DNA of 64,000 nucleotides, taken from assembly GCA_013176395.1 (NCBI GenBank), contig JABMLP010000013.1, positions 1,426,001 through 1,490,000 on the forward strand, read 5' to 3'. The notes beneath the pieces are model-generated. The model was not told the origin of the DNA, ran no database searches, and saw only the letters and a list, made by a program, of their open reading frames with translations. The position numbers and the translations under genes are program-made. Origin of the DNA: Venturia oleaginea (Eukaryota > Ascomycota > Dothideomycetes > Venturiales > Venturiaceae). Shown here piece by piece: positions 1 through 14,428 of this stretch. Numbering within the stretch: the first letter of the stretch is position 1; each line of letters opens with the position of its first letter.

Positions 1-2180
<2,180 letters not shown>

Positions 2181-2718
2181 ATTCTGCAAGTATTTTGTTT
2201 ATTTGGACGAAATGGTTGACCTACTTTTGATTTTGACTATTTGGGATCTAAGGAGTTTTTGTTTCATTGCAGGCTGGGCAAAAGTTACAAGGTATATATA
2301 TTCTCGTGTACGACTGTACTAGATACTGCTACTCTTTTTTTTTTGACGCGAGTAGACTTTTGAGTTGCCTCAACAGCATCAAGTATGGTTCTCGAAACAA
2401 ACAAGGGTTCTCCCTTCTATCTTCTTGCTAAGGCATTCGACTGTATGGGTAGCGACGTGTCGATGTGAGCGTGATATGAGAGCCGTGGTAGAGATGAATG
2501 ACATGGACTCGTCAGATGCAACCTTTCATGGTTGATAATCTTGTCTCTCACCAATACCTCTCTGAAAACTTCGAAAGCTAGTTCCCGCCTCGAGTAGCAG
2601 CTAGCTGATCACGAGGACCGCTCCCTCAATTTCTATGGAGAACTCATCGGCATCTCAGGCATTTCAGGCATAGCGCCGGTGGATGGAAACAAAGACTTGT
2701 TGCCTTTCCATCCGCTCG
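2181..2718. other. Intergenic, convergent 3' regions
   Basis: Lies between the stops of ARG5,6 and the coiled-coil gene. It contains a T-run near 2334-2345 and no credible coding frame; it is probably the two 3' untranslated regions. Confidence 0.5.
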
Positions 2719-3367
2719 TTACCAATCCTTGACATAAGCTATCAAATCCTCCTCCAATTCTCCCACCATCTTTTCGATGTTGCCAATCGGTTCGTCCCTC
2801 TTCCTGACACTCCGTGGTCGACTCCGACTACTGTTTGGATCAACCCCTTCACCACTGGGACTTCCATTCTCTTGTGATTCCTCGTCTAGCCAGTCATATT
2901 AGTGATAGGATTTCCAAAACGGTTTCTTCGACCTTACAAGCTTCTGCACTCCTCAAGAGAAGCTTTACCAAAAGCTGCCGCTCCTGCTTCAAATCCTCCC
3001 TCAGCTGCCGATGCAACTCCCTCAGTTCACTTTCGGCCGCAACTCCACCTGACACGGGCAACACTTGTATCTGTTCCAAGATAAATTTTACTTTGGCCAT
3101 GTGATACTTCTCCACCTCGTTTACTTGTAGACGGTGGAATTCCGGTTTGTCCTGATCATATATTTTCTTGAACGTGGCAAAGGCTTCGTACGATTTCTTG
3201 GTTGCTTGGGCTATTTTGGCGCGGAGTACTTGCATATCCGGATGGGATTCGTCTACTCCCCTGGCCTTCTTGCGCGCGTATTCTGCTTCTAAGGCGTTGT
3301 CTTCGGCGCAAAGTTTGTTCATGATGCTGTTCTGGGCGTGCAGGCTCTTCAGCCTGAATGTCGCCAT
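2719..3367 (-). CDS. Coiled-coil protein of unknown function, 198 aa
   Basis: I do not recognise a family. Exon 1 is 3367-2938 and exon 2 is 2885-2719. They are joined by a 52-nt intron (2886-2937) with donor GTAAGG, a CTAATATGAC branch region and acceptor CTAG. Without the splice the frame stops after 157 codons. With it, exon 2 adds an acidic and then basic tail with a plausible helical end (IEKMVGELEEDLIAYVKDW). The product has no signal peptide or membrane segment. It is rich in Leu, Glu, Lys and Arg, and the heptad-like stretch at about residues 90-140 (ELRELHRQLREDLKQERQLL) suggests a coiled coil and a scaffolding or subunit role. The ATG sits in good context (gaccATGG). Gene model is good; function is unknown. 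Confidence 0.7.
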
Positions 3368-4114
3368 GGTCGACCGGTTGGGACTGTTCGCCAGGATGGA
3401 CGAGGCTGAAGCAATGGTTCAGACAGACAGGGAAGAAAATTGTACGAAGCGGGAAGAATATCGGTAATAGAACAAGTTGTTGAATGCGGAAAAGATTTGA
3501 AAGGCAAAGGCAAGGGGAGCCGCTTACTCCTAGGCTCCGCAAGTGGACCAGAGTGGAACAACAGAGCTCAGCTCGACATCACGAGTACCTAGGTATCTTA
3601 CATCCCAAGCCAACTCAACGTGGTGTAGCTTACGAACGCTTGGCGCACGCATCGGTATCGGAGCCTGTACGCCCGGCCCGCAGAATATTGTGAACTCTTC
3701 AGACTAATAGGGTACCATAGCTATGGTTTTGTGCCAAAGGCCAAACAATTCAGAATGCGTATTATTGCGTCGCTGAATCGTGTAATAAGCCGGTGGCACC
3801 CTCGTCCAGGAACATCGCCAATATATAGTAACTTTGTGATATGTGAATCTGAGCGAATGATGCCTTTTATCAGGGATTAGAATGTGGATTGTTGCAGATG
3901 AGGAGGTACGCATGTGCCAACAATGTAAATCCGAGTCAATAATGATAGCATCCATTGTGACCTGCAGGGTGGCACAAGGGTAATATCGAGGGCGGCGATC
4001 AACTTTAAGGTAACACATAGTGCGCAGTCTGTGTCTGTAGATGACTGGCAGTTTTTAAGAGACATCAAAGTAACGTTAAAATATCTGACGTTGAAAGGGA
4101 GTGAAAAAGCTCAA
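3368..4114. other. Intergenic, no feature seen
   Basis: Upstream region of the coiled-coil gene and 3' region of the F-box gene. Open frames here are short, compositionally random and match nothing. Confidence 0.4.
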
Positions 4115-5197
4115 CTAATCCTCCGACAACGCAATACCCAGCTCTCCATCTACCACGGCATCCATCAATTCATCCATTTCTTCTCCTCGCTCCCTAATCA
4201 CCCACTCCAGCGTCTGAGTCCATGTTTCTCCATTGTTCTCAAACCACTCTCCAAGGCCTTTGACATAGGTCTCCACCATGCCTTTCAAAGGCGCATTCTC
4301 CTTGAGCCAGATGATTTGCTCAGGATCCAGCTTCAAGACATCCTCCACGACGTAGTAATGGGATGTACTGTCACCCCATCCCTCTGCACCGGGTTCATGG
4401 AATGGCGTCGCTGTGAATTTGGAGTAACGATAGCGACTCACGTGTGAGGGTCCATCATGGTATTGAGCAGCTATCATATTCGGTGATGGCGGATTATGGA
4501 ATTGGGACGTTGGCGTCGGTGTGGGAAAAGGTGGTGGAGGATAGTTCAGGTGGATATTGAAAAGGGGTTGGTGCTCTTTGTCAGGAAAGCGTTTCTTAAA
4601 CTTCCTTGCGATTGCTCCATTGCTAGGGCAGACATTGCCATGTACGACTTCGCGGAGGACAGCATGTACGTCTGCGATCTCTGCCAATTCCTCAGTTGTC
4701 CAGTTGTGAAGAAGTTCAGCGCGAATGTGCACTAGCTGCAAGTTCATACGTTGGTCGCGAGTATGCGAGCTTGTGTGGAAAGCTCGCGTGTAAAGCCAGA
4801 GCCGGTACAAGGCTCGGCGAAGTCGAAAGCGCTCATCGTTATCGAGCAGTCTTCGGTCCTGGAAGTTGACCTTCCATTTCTTGAAAGGGTATATGTCGCA
4901 CCACTTCTCAGCAACGCGGCCGACGTGGTTTATTTGCTTGAGCAAGGCAAGTGAGAATGGTACTGAACGAAGGAGGTGAGGTGGTTGGCTGGCGTTATGG
5001 GTAACAAGTTGGACAGCGTCTTTGAGCGGTCCGTATTGAGCTTCAGCAGCTTGCTGGAGAATGCTGAGTCTTTTTGAGGATTTGAAGATTTTATTGAATC
5101 GATGACAAGTTGATGAGAGCGATAGGGCGCTCTGAATAGTCACGCAGGAAAGGAAAACGTGAGTAACAATCTCGGTTGGGAAATACTCGAAATGCAT
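4115..5197 (-). CDS. F-box domain protein, 360 aa
   Basis: Single-exon gene. The N-terminus is an F-box-like segment (FPTEIVTHVFLSC, then LSSTCHRFNKIF), the part that would bind Skp1 in an SCF ubiquitin ligase. The rest is a mostly helical fungal-specific C-terminal region with no WD40 or LRR repeats that I can see. There is a low-complexity proline-rich loop at about residues 218-240 (YPPPPFPTPTPTS). The ATG used starts directly at the F-box, as is usual in this group. The substrate cannot be inferred. It is divergent from the DUF7730-type gene that starts at 5707. Confidence 0.75.
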   Translation of the reverse strand: MHFEYFPTEIVTHVFLSCVTIQSALSLSSTCHRFNKIFKSSKRLSILQQAAEAQYGPLKDAVQLVTHNASQPPHLLRSVPFSLALLKQINHVGRVAEKWCDIYPFKKWKVNFQDRRLLDNDERFRLRRALYRLWLYTRAFHTSSHTRDQRMNLQLVHIRAELLHNWTTEELAEIADVHAVLREVVHGNVCPSNGAIARKFKKRFPDKEHQPLFNIHLNYPPPPFPTPTPTSQFHNPPSPNMIAAQYHDGPSHVSRYRYSKFTATPFHEPGAEGWGDSTSHYYVVEDVLKLDPEQIIWLKENAPLKGMVETYVKGLGEWFENNGETWTQTLEWVIRERGEEMDELMDAVVDGELGIALSED

Positions 5198-5706
5198 ATT
5201 GGCAGATGTTTACGCGCTTGACGATAGAGCGGAACTGAATGTGAAGAGGCTCAGCTGGTGTCTTCGAGGTTGGAATCGAAATGCGATTCGTCAGTGTAGT
5301 CGACGCGTCGCGGTTGGATCAGAGATTCAAATTATACAGACCCCAGCGTTGGGGCTGTAGAAATAGACGTGGACGTTGTTGTTCTCGGAAGAGCTGACAT
5401 TCAAGCTGTCGTGATGGAGCTCGCGCAGGCTGCTGGAGGGAGGTGAAGCCATAATGTTGTAGTGCGCATGAGCTTCGTAGGAGATGGACCACTCTGTTGT
5501 AAAGGAGCAATGGGTGTGAGGGACGGAAGGGAGGGGGACAGAGATGGAGGATGGGGATAGGGTTCCTGAAGCCAGCCAGTAATCTCTTTAGCGCGCTTCG
5601 CCGAGGCCGACCGCTGAGCTCGAGTCACATTGCGGCTTCACTTTCGACTGCTTGTAAATATCGTAGGTATGATATGTGAACTTCAAACCGACTCTTCGAC
5701 TCCAAA
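5198..5706. other. Divergent upstream region
   Basis: Shared 5' region of the F-box gene (minus) and the DUF7730-type gene (plus). Some minus-strand reading between 5330 and 5630 looks mildly coding, but it has no ATG that gives a sensible gene. Confidence 0.4.
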
Positions 5707-6566
5707 ATGGCAACGGCAATGTTGTTTAGCGATGCTCACGAAACGACTTCACACTTTCTGAAGCTTCCAATCGGTGAGCTGTCAATGAAGAACATGGACT
5801 GGCGTCTCGGCTGACTTGCACTCCAGAGCTGCGACGAACTGTCTACTCTCTGCTACTGCCTTGCACCATAACCCAATCGTCACAAGCACATACCGACACA
5901 CTGTGGCGAAGAGGATGCGTTTCACTACTTCAAGTGTCGCACAAAATCTACGAAGAATGCGCCGAGCTGCTGTATGGTACCAATACTTTCGAGATTGATA
6001 TCAAATACGACAGTATCAAGTTCCGCTACTCATGGCTCACCCACTCTGGTCTAAAGCCCAAGATTCTGTATCCCTTCTCATCAGATCGCTTCCAGCGCAA
6101 CATCCAGCGCATACGCCACTTTGTCATCAATGTTGAGCATGTCGACAGCTATCAAGGCATGATCAAATACAACTGTGGCGGCTCTGGCCTGACTGCCGGC
6201 ATCAAGGGCCAGGTTCGTGACTTCGTGGAGCATATAAGGCTATCGAAGGATTTCGGGAAGATTGTTATTCGCTTGAGCAATGGAAACAAGGTACTGAATG
6301 ATATTCGACGTGTCAAGGTGCACTGCATTGAGCGCGAGAAGAATACAGAGGTGACGCAGTTAGTCCTGGACCCGTTTCGAGACCTGAAAGATGTGCGTTG
6401 GGCGAAGGTTGTGGGGTCGGTAACTCCTGAATATGCTACAGAAATTGAGCAGGCAATGACTGTGCACCGCACAACTGCGAGCCACAAGGTCCCCGAGACG
6501 AAGGCGGAAGAGATGAGTCCCGGTCCAGCTGTTTTGTGGCGGTGGAAACATTGCTGGAATGCCTGA
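5707..6566 (+). CDS. DUF7730/F-box-like fungal protein, 268 aa
   Basis: Two exons, 5707-5773 and 5827-6566, separated by a 53-nt intron with donor GTGAGC, branch CTGAC and acceptor CCAG. The splice joins LKLPI to ELRRTVYSLLLP, giving the typical LPxELR start of the large fungal DUF7730/F-box-like family. The second family hallmark follows (LLQVSHKIYEECAELLYGTNTF). Unspliced, the frame has no ATG, so the first exon is easily missed. The remainder resembles the alpha/beta C-terminal part of these proteins. Molecular function is unknown. The stop lies 8 bp from the BRX1 stop, so the two 3' ends must overlap. Confidence 0.8.
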
Positions 6567-6574
6567 GTTTAGAA

Positions 6575-7719
6575 CTAAGCAAACAACTGCCTGTTGTCAA
6601 GCGGATCCTTGGGGTTCTTGCGTCCTCCGTGAGTCGTGAGACCCAAGTCGCCGCGCTTTACTTGACTCTGCGTCTGTGCCTCCGCCCTGTTGTTATATCT
6701 GCCCGCCTTGGACTTTCGCAAATCTGATCGGATCTGGTTCGGTGAGACAAATTCCTTGTTCTCGTAAATGACTGGGCCACCAAAACTGGACTCGAGAATG
6801 ACGATGGGCGTCAGGACGAAGCGAGGACCAATCTCTACCAAGCCGATGTTGGTCTCAGTGTTTTTGCCCTTCATCGGCAAATCGCCATCCTTTGCAAACT
6901 CCTTCCTGTCAGCCTCAGTCTCACTGATCTGGTAGCACCGTATCCATATTCTTCCATCGGCGACTGTGAATCCCATGACGTGGTCTACGAAAGGCTTGGA
7001 TTTGCGCGCTCCTTTTGGCACGCCGAACGTGTGGAGGAAGAGTTCCTTCAGAATAACCAGGTGAGGCTCTTTGTCGAACGACGCATCAAAGGACAGGATT
7101 GGTCGCGAACCTTTGAGGCAGTTGCCGGTGAAGTGTAACTCGTCCATGGTGTGTACTGTTCCCCAGATTAGTATCAAGTATGGACTGCAACGCTACGTTG
7201 GAGAAGGGATGAACCGAGGGCGGATTATCTCAGCTTTGAATTCAGAAGAACGGGCTTGAAGTCCAAGACGCAGCGCTTTGATCCTATATTTTGCCTGCAG
7301 CGTGAATCTGACAAAAGAGGCTTCTTACAATTCTGAACATGCATCTTTACGGTCGGCCCGTTCGGCGGCTTGCTCATCCATGCGTACAGATCCCTTCCTT
7401 TGCGTGCCTCGAAGAAGAGTACATTGTTGCAGTTGTAAAGTTCGGCAAGCTCGTTCAATTGGTAGAGTTTAGTCTTGGTATCGAGCTTCGCTTCTTTGCG
7501 GCTGTGAGGGAGGAGGGAGGCGATGTCATTGAGTAGATGTCGCTGTCTGCGGAAGTGTTAGGTTTCAGTCCTGGATATTGCGCTTCATAAAGCTGACCTG
7601 AAAGTCACTCCTCTGGAACTCAGTATGAGCACTCTCTGTCTGTTTTCTCTGAGCGCGCCGGTTATCTTTGGCTCGTCCTTGGTAGCTGACTTGGACAGCG
7701 CCTTGTATACCGCGGCCAT
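6575..7719 (-). CDS. BRX1: Ribosome biogenesis protein Brx1, 306 aa
   Basis: Brix-domain protein needed in the nucleolus for assembly of the 60S subunit. Exons are 7719-7598, 7546-7329 and 7155-6575, with introns of 51 and 173 nt; the joined frame is complete at 307 codons. Exon 1 gives a short start followed by RQRVLILSSRGVT. Exon 2 gives LLPHSRKEAKLDTK and LNELAELYNCNNVLFFEARK. Exon 3 gives HTMDELHFTGNCLKGSRP, the Brix motif GLVEIGPRFVLTPI and SFGGPVIYEN. Length fits yeast Brx1 (about 290 aa). It is divergent from INO80. Confidence 0.95.
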
Positions 7720-8529
7720 TGTGCAGGAATTGTGCAGTGATTAGTGCTGCGTATGGTGTTTGAAAGGAAAGGTTGGATTGCAAGCTGCGTAGGCGAGAAT
7801 GGAAAATATTCCGAGCTAACTGGAAGTAGTTCTATGTTCAGCCACATATGGCTGAACTCAGCCACAAGCGGCGTCTTCCAGTCTCCTCGGACGGACTCTG
7901 CCCATAAACGAGCGCCAGATGCATACAAACGCTTCTTCTCCGCGTGAGATGGCGCATGGCACGGCCAACCTTGGTTATTGTGGCTGAAGTCAGGACACAT
8001 TGAGTGACTCTGTACAGTCCGTCGAGCACGCCTTTGTATTGCTATGCGCCGTATTCACAGGCACACAGGCACACAGGCACACAGGCACATAGGCTACTTA
8101 GCCACGCAAAGAAAGTGGTGCGGCGAGATCAATGGAGCGACCGACTCAACCAACTCAGCAAAAGGGAGGCCGAAACCTAATCTAGGGGCACTCACCACCA
8201 AAATGCCGGACAGACACGCCGTATACAGGTCAGATAGCGGGAAGAGGAAGGTCAATGCAAATTATTGCAACTGCTGTGACATTATGCCTGCTCTATGAAC
8301 TGCCAGATGCGGCGCGTGAAGATGATGACTGCCACCGCCAGTTCTCCACGACTCGGATATCCTATAGTCTCTGGCCCTCAACTAGATGCTACCTATGGAT
8401 CGAGCGGCCAACCCAGTCCGAACCTTTCTCATCGACCCATCTCCTCACCCATCCATCCGTCCTCCCCCATCGCTCCTCTGTGATCGGCCTCGACGCGAAA
8501 CACTCTGCCCATGTCAGATCGGAACTTAA
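7720..8529. other. BRX1/INO80 divergent upstream region
   Basis: 810 bp between two divergent starts. It contains a small tandem repeat at 8057-8088 and no believable gene. Confidence 0.5.
8057..8088. repeat. 8-bp tandem repeat, 4 copies
   Basis: The unit acaggcac is repeated four times without a gap, in the BRX1/INO80 intergenic region. No function is implied. Confidence 0.85.
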
Positions 8530-11500
8530 ATGAATATGGATTCGCCGAACATTCAAAACGGAACCGCAGCAGCATATTCGCCAGGCCAGCCGACACATAG
8601 AGAACACCTCTTCCATTCCCAAAGTCACACTCTTCCATCCCCCAAAGGCCCAACAACTCACTATTATGACCCAACTGTAGATACACCACGCCCACAACAA
8701 CCACACGACTCGTATCCTCAGCACCCCGTACAACCATCACACCCCTACATGGCCACAGACCGCGCACCACCACCGCCAGTCATGGCATCTCCAATGTCAC
8801 CGCGTGTCTACCATGCTCCTGCATCAGCATTTATGCCCCATGAGCGCCGGCAATCCCCAGAGGTCTGTACACACAGCATTCGCGACTTCAAGGTCAAAGG
8901 CACTGACATCACACCCCAGAAGACACCAACTCGAGCTGCGGACCCAATGTCCATCTCCAGCATCATGTCAGGGAACGAGCCCGAACCGTCGGCCTACAAC
9001 TCTCGTCGGTCCTCGCGAGCCTCTGCAAACCACAACGCCATAAAGCAAGAACACCTCGCTGCTCTCGCGCTACCGCGTACTCACATCCAAGCACATGCCT
9101 ATATCGCTCCTGCAGCCACTCCACTGCAAAACGGCGATTCCCTCCACGTAGCTGCTCCTCCCTCAGTCTTGCCCCTTCCGAGGCCGAAGCCCGACGAGAA
9201 GGAGGTCGAGGCAGAGTTGGCGAAACTAGAAGCTTCCGACTTAGGCAACCTAGACGCTGACGGGCAAGAGGTTTGGAGAGAGGAGTACATACAACGTAGC
9301 CTAAAGCGAACCCGAGATCTGGGGTTCAACGAAGCTGCAAAGCGCAAGGTTCGTTCTCCCTGTTTGGCAGCATATTGGCCCCAATCGATATGCTCCTACT
9401 TCACAATTTGAACTCCGTTTGATAATGTCAACTCGATATTGATACTGCTGGGCTCCCGGCGATTTAGTCTGAGAAGTCGCCAGAAATTCAGTTATATCGT
9501 TATCGAATTGAGCAACTCTAAAATGAGAAGTGATTTCGGCTGTCGAACCGGAAGATGAAGATCATGGATTGAACGCACTGTCTAAATCCAGCAAGTACTA
9601 ACTACTCAACAGCGTCGGCGATTATTTAGCGAGAAAAGAGCCCAGGAAATGCTTGAGGCTATTGCGAATCAAGGTCGCAGAGACTACAACAAAGCCAATG
9701 AGGAAGCAGCTTGGAAAGAAGTGCAGGCCAAGGAGATTGCAGAAGAAAAGGAACGCAAGAAGGACATGCAACGCAAGCGTCGACGAGAAAAGACACTCGC
9801 AAATGAATCGGCAAGACGCAAGGAGGCACTCGATCGACTAGCCCTCGCAGCCGATGACGAAGAACGGGACGTACTGATCCGCGAAGCTGCCAAACACGAC
9901 AAAAAGGTTCGGGTAACGACGCAACTACTACATGGTGGCACTCCTAGCAAGGAGCTCCAAGAGGCAACACCTCAGCGGCCGAACCTCGAAGGTGGGATGA
10001 TGACTACTTTTCCAATGGATGAATCGGCTCCTCGCAAACGTGGACAAGGCCCTCGATCAGGCCCTCGCCCACGAAAGAGCAAGGAACAAAAGCAGGCAGA
10101 GAAGGACCAAGCAGCTGCAGCCCAAGCCGCTCTAGAACGAGGAGACGATCTGCCTATGATTGCGCCACGCGAAAGCGCTCGGTTGGAGGCATTGGAGCGC
10201 GTAGAATCACTGCGAGATTCTGACGATCAAAGCGTGACTGAGGACTCACCAATGCCAATGGAGAGTGGCGTAGCACCCTTCACTTCGAAAGCTTACAACC
10301 AGCTGTATGAACAGATTTGGAAGGAGATTGGAAACAACGTCAAGAAAGTCTATCGAATCAAGAAGGAATCATTGGAGGTCAGGCAATCGAATCAGAGAAA
10401 AACTGCACAACTTGCTGGCAAAGAGGCTCGACGATGGCAGCTACGTACGAATAAGAGCATGAAGGAAGTTCAGGCTCGAGCCAAGCGTGGTATGCGAGAA
10501 ATGGCAACATTCTGGAAACGTAATGAACGAGACGAACGAGACCAGCGAAAGACGGCCGAAAGACAGGAGTTGGAGAATGCTAAAAAGGCCGAAGCCGACC
10601 GCGAAGCCAACAGACAGAAGCGCAAGCTGAACTTCTTGATCTCCCAGACGGAACTTTACTCTCACTTCATTGGAAAGAAGGTCAAAACTGCCGAAGCTGA
10701 GCGACATGAAGATACCGTTGACGACAAGACGGCCGTAGAAGGTGGTAACGACTTACCTGACCTTGAAGGGGGCTCAAAAGTCACCAATTTTGAAGATCTG
10801 GACTTCGATGCCGACGATGATAATAAGCTGAAAGAAGCTGCCGCCGCAAACGCTCGACATGCCGTTGAACAGGCTCGAAAAACAGCTCAAGATTTCAATG
10901 GAAATAATCCTGACGAGAACATGGCAGCATTCGATGAAGGCGAGATGAACTTCCAGAATCCAACCAGTCTGCAGACTACCGACATTCCACAACCGAAGAT
11001 GCTGTCCTGTCAGCTCAAAGAATACCAGCTCAAAGGTCTCAACTGGCTCGTCAATTTGTACGAGCAGGGCATTAACGGCATCCTGGCCGATGAAATGGGT
11101 CTCGGAAAGACAGTTCAGTCCATCTCGGTTATGGCATACCTCGCCGAAGCCCACAACATTTGGGGACCTTTCTTGGTCATTGCGCCAGCTTCTACATTGC
11201 ACAATTGGCAGCAGGAAATCGCAAAGTTCGTGCCTACTTTGAAGGTTCTTCCTTACTGGGGAAATGCCAGAGATCGCAAGGTTCTGCGCAAATTCTGGGA
11301 CAGGAAACACATAGTTTATGGGAAAGACTCCCCGTTTCATGTTCTTGTCACCTCCTACCAGCTCGTCGTCCAAGACACTCAATACTTCCAGAAGATCAAA
11401 TGGCAGTACATGATATTGGATGAAGCTCAAGCTATCAAATCATCTACCAGTTCCAGATGGAAGGCCTTGCTCGCGTTTCATTGCCGTAACAGGCTGCTTC

Positions 11501-13626
11501 TCACTGGTACACCGATACAGAACAACATGCAGGAGTTGTGGGCATTGCTGCACTTCATTATGCCGACGCTTTTCGATTCTCATGACGAATTCAGCGAGTG
11601 GTTCTCTAAGGATATTGAGAGCCACGCGCAGAGTAACACCAAGCTCAACGAAGACCAGCTGAAGCGCTTACATATGATTCTCAAGCCTTTTATGTTGCGG
11701 CGTATCAAGAAGAATGTGCAAAAGGAGCTTGGAGACAAGATCGAACTGGACGTGTATTGCGATTTGACCTACCGCCAGCGTGCATACTATGCCAATCTCC
11801 GAAATAAGATCAGCATTATGGATCTTATCGAGAAAGCCGCAGTTGGCGACGACCAAGACACAGCAACGTTGATGAACTTGGTTATGCAGTTTCGCAAAGT
11901 CTGTAACCATCCCGACTTGTTCGAACGAGCTGAAACGAGATCGCCTTTCTCCTTTTCATACTTCGCAGAAACAGCGTCATTCATGCGCGAAGGCGTAAAT
12001 ATCAACGTCGCATATTCTTCACGAAGTTTGATCCAATACAACCTTCCGCGATTGGTGTACAAGAATGGTGGAAGGTTAGAAGTGCCGGGCAACAGCAACG
12101 AGAAAGCGGGGTGGCGTGGTCAATACCTAAACCACATGATGAATATCTGGCAACAAGATCACATCCTGCAAAGCTCTCGAAATGACGGTGGCTTTTCATG
12201 GTTAAGATTCGCAGATACCTCGCCAAACGAAGCAGCACTTGTTGCACGGCAGGGTCTTTTCGAACGTGCCGTTGAACTGCGCTCGCAGAAGCGTGAATTA
12301 AGTCAATTCACTATCGCTTATGACGGCGAGGATGGAAATGACTTTACGCCAACGCATGCCTTGTTCAACATTGCTGAAAAGACAGGCCGCAAAGTTCTGG
12401 CCGATATCACTAGCGAGAGCCGTCTCGGCAATCTCCTTAACATTTCGAAAACTGTATTCGATGAGTCCGGTCTTTCTGCCTTGGAGCCATGTGGCCGACC
12501 GACTGTCACTGCTCCACCGATAGAGTTCTTCTGCTCAAGTCAGGCTGCCGTTGTCGAGAAGCAAGATACATTCTTCAATATGCCAACGCGGTCGGCTCTG
12601 TACGGAATCTCTGAGAAGACTGAAGAAGCCTTGGTCGAGGCTAAAGTCGACATTTCCAAATTGCCGCCCTTTGACATGCTTCCAGATCCTGTCAAGCGTA
12701 AGGCACGATACACGCACATCTCAACACCAAGCATGCGACGCTTCGTCACTGACAGTGGCAAGCTTGGCAAACTGGACTCTCTGCTTCGCGAGCTCAAGGA
12801 AGGTGGCCACCGTGTTCTATTGTACTTCCAGATGACACGAATGATCGACCTCATGGAAGAATATTTAACGTACCGCAACTACAAGTATTGCCGTCTCGAT
12901 GGTTCTACGAAACTGGAAGATCGTCGTGACACTGTTGCCGACTTCCAGACTCGTCCCGAGATTTTTGTTTTCCTGTTAAGTACACGTGCTGGTGGTCTCG
13001 GTATTAACTTGACAAGTGCGGACACTGTCATCTTCTACGATTCTGATTGGAATCCAACGATCGACAGCCAGGCCATGGACCGAGCTCATCGTCTTGGACA
13101 AACTCGACAGGTCACTGTGTACCGCATGATCACGCGAGGAACCATTGAAGAGCGCATTCGAAAACGTGCTCTGCAAAAGGAAGAAGTCCAGCGTGTCGTT
13201 ATCAGCGGCGGTGCTGGTGTTGACTTCAACACACGTAGTCGTGAAAACCGCACTAAGGACATTGCTATGTGGCTTGCAGACGACGAGCAAGCTGCTGAAA
13301 TTGAAAAGAAGGAGCAAGAAATCGCCAATGATCCCAAGGCCAAAGAGGCCATGGGCAAGAAGCGGAAAGCAGCGAAAAAGAAGGAAGTGAATTTGGACGA
13401 CATGTATCATGAAGGTTCGTGATACTCTGATGCACACTTGAAGCAAATGAAGAGACTAACATATTGTCTAGGTGAAGGACATTTTGATGACAACTCTGCG
13501 AAAGCGAGCGGGGCCGCTGCGGATGTGCCTGCGGCTGATGGACCGCCGAGTAAGAAAAAGAAGGGTATCAGCAAGAAAGCGAAGTCGGTCAAGGAAAGAC
13601 TGGCATATATTGATGGTGGAGTTTGA
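8530..13626 (+). CDS. INO80: Chromatin-remodelling ATPase Ino80, about 1591 aa
   Basis: Catalytic subunit of the INO80 nucleosome-remodelling complex. Exons are 8530-9348, 9613-13414 and 13472-13626; the 264- and 57-nt introns keep frame. The order is a disordered Pro/His-rich N-terminus, a highly charged region, then the DBINO/HSA segment at about residues 500-630 ([18 protein letters not shown]), which binds actin and actin-related proteins. The SNF2 ATPase follows: Walker A DEMGLGKT near residue 765, DEAQ box near 875, then the long insertion typical of INO80. The C-terminal lobe ([28 protein letters not shown]) lies near 1390-1445. The last exon gives a Lys-rich tail. The start is the first in-frame ATG after the upstream stop. 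Confidence 0.96.
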
Positions 13627-14428
13627 GATTACTTTCTCTCATGTGATGTCGACATGGACAATGTTTTAATCTGATGGAAGTGAAAAATTGTCCTCACCAG
13701 GTCACAGGCGCCGTGTGAAGGACAAATTGGGAGACCTCGGGATGGTTAGAGTGGAGGCTTATCTGACTTTAACTTGTATGAATAGGAAGGGATGGATCGA
13801 CATGAGGATTACTGCTTTTTGAATCTGGTGGAAAAGAGGACTTCCAAAGAAAGCATTTGGTGCTCAAAGGGCGTGACTGGTTTGAGTTTTCCTTGGAATT
13901 GGGCTTGCTGAGTTCACAGGGGTGTTCTCTTCCTCTTGCCTGCGACTTTCTCGATAATATTTAGATGGATCTGTGAGCAAGTGGGTCAAAAAGCATATTT
14001 CTATCTGTAGGAGGGATTGACGGAGAGAAAGGACGATAGTGGCAATGCATGCAATCAATTTCGCTCGACGCTTCCTTCACTTGAGGTTTGGTTGATCTCC
14101 TTTATGAAGACAACGTCCTCTCTTTGCCTAAGCTATCGTGCCATGGCTTTATGCCTTCAGTGATCAAGTCTCGCAGAGCATCCCGCGCAACACCATCGAA
14201 AAAACACAGCAGAACCTGTACAGTCAGTAAGACGGGGTGTCAAGGTTAATAGATATGTAACTGAAAAGAATGAGGTCGTTGATGCCTTATTCGATTTCTG
14301 GTGGAAACGGGAACAGTCACGGGACAGCCTTACTATTGACTACGTAGGCCTGAACTGATTTTAATCTCTCCGACATTTCCATCCCGATACATCAAAATCC
14401 TCACTTGTCTTCCGGACAGCCATCAAAT
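13627..14428. other. Intergenic, no feature seen
   Basis: 800 bp between INO80 and TRM44, in tandem orientation. I see no coding frame, RNA gene or repeat. Confidence 0.4.

Noticed and set aside
5319..5628. Minus-strand coding-like stretch upstream of the F-box gene
   Set aside because: The longest frame begins with GTG, no ATG-based model works, and no splice joins the pieces.
8389..8773. Two 114-codon minus-strand frames
   Set aside because: They are antisense to the low-complexity N-terminus of INO80.
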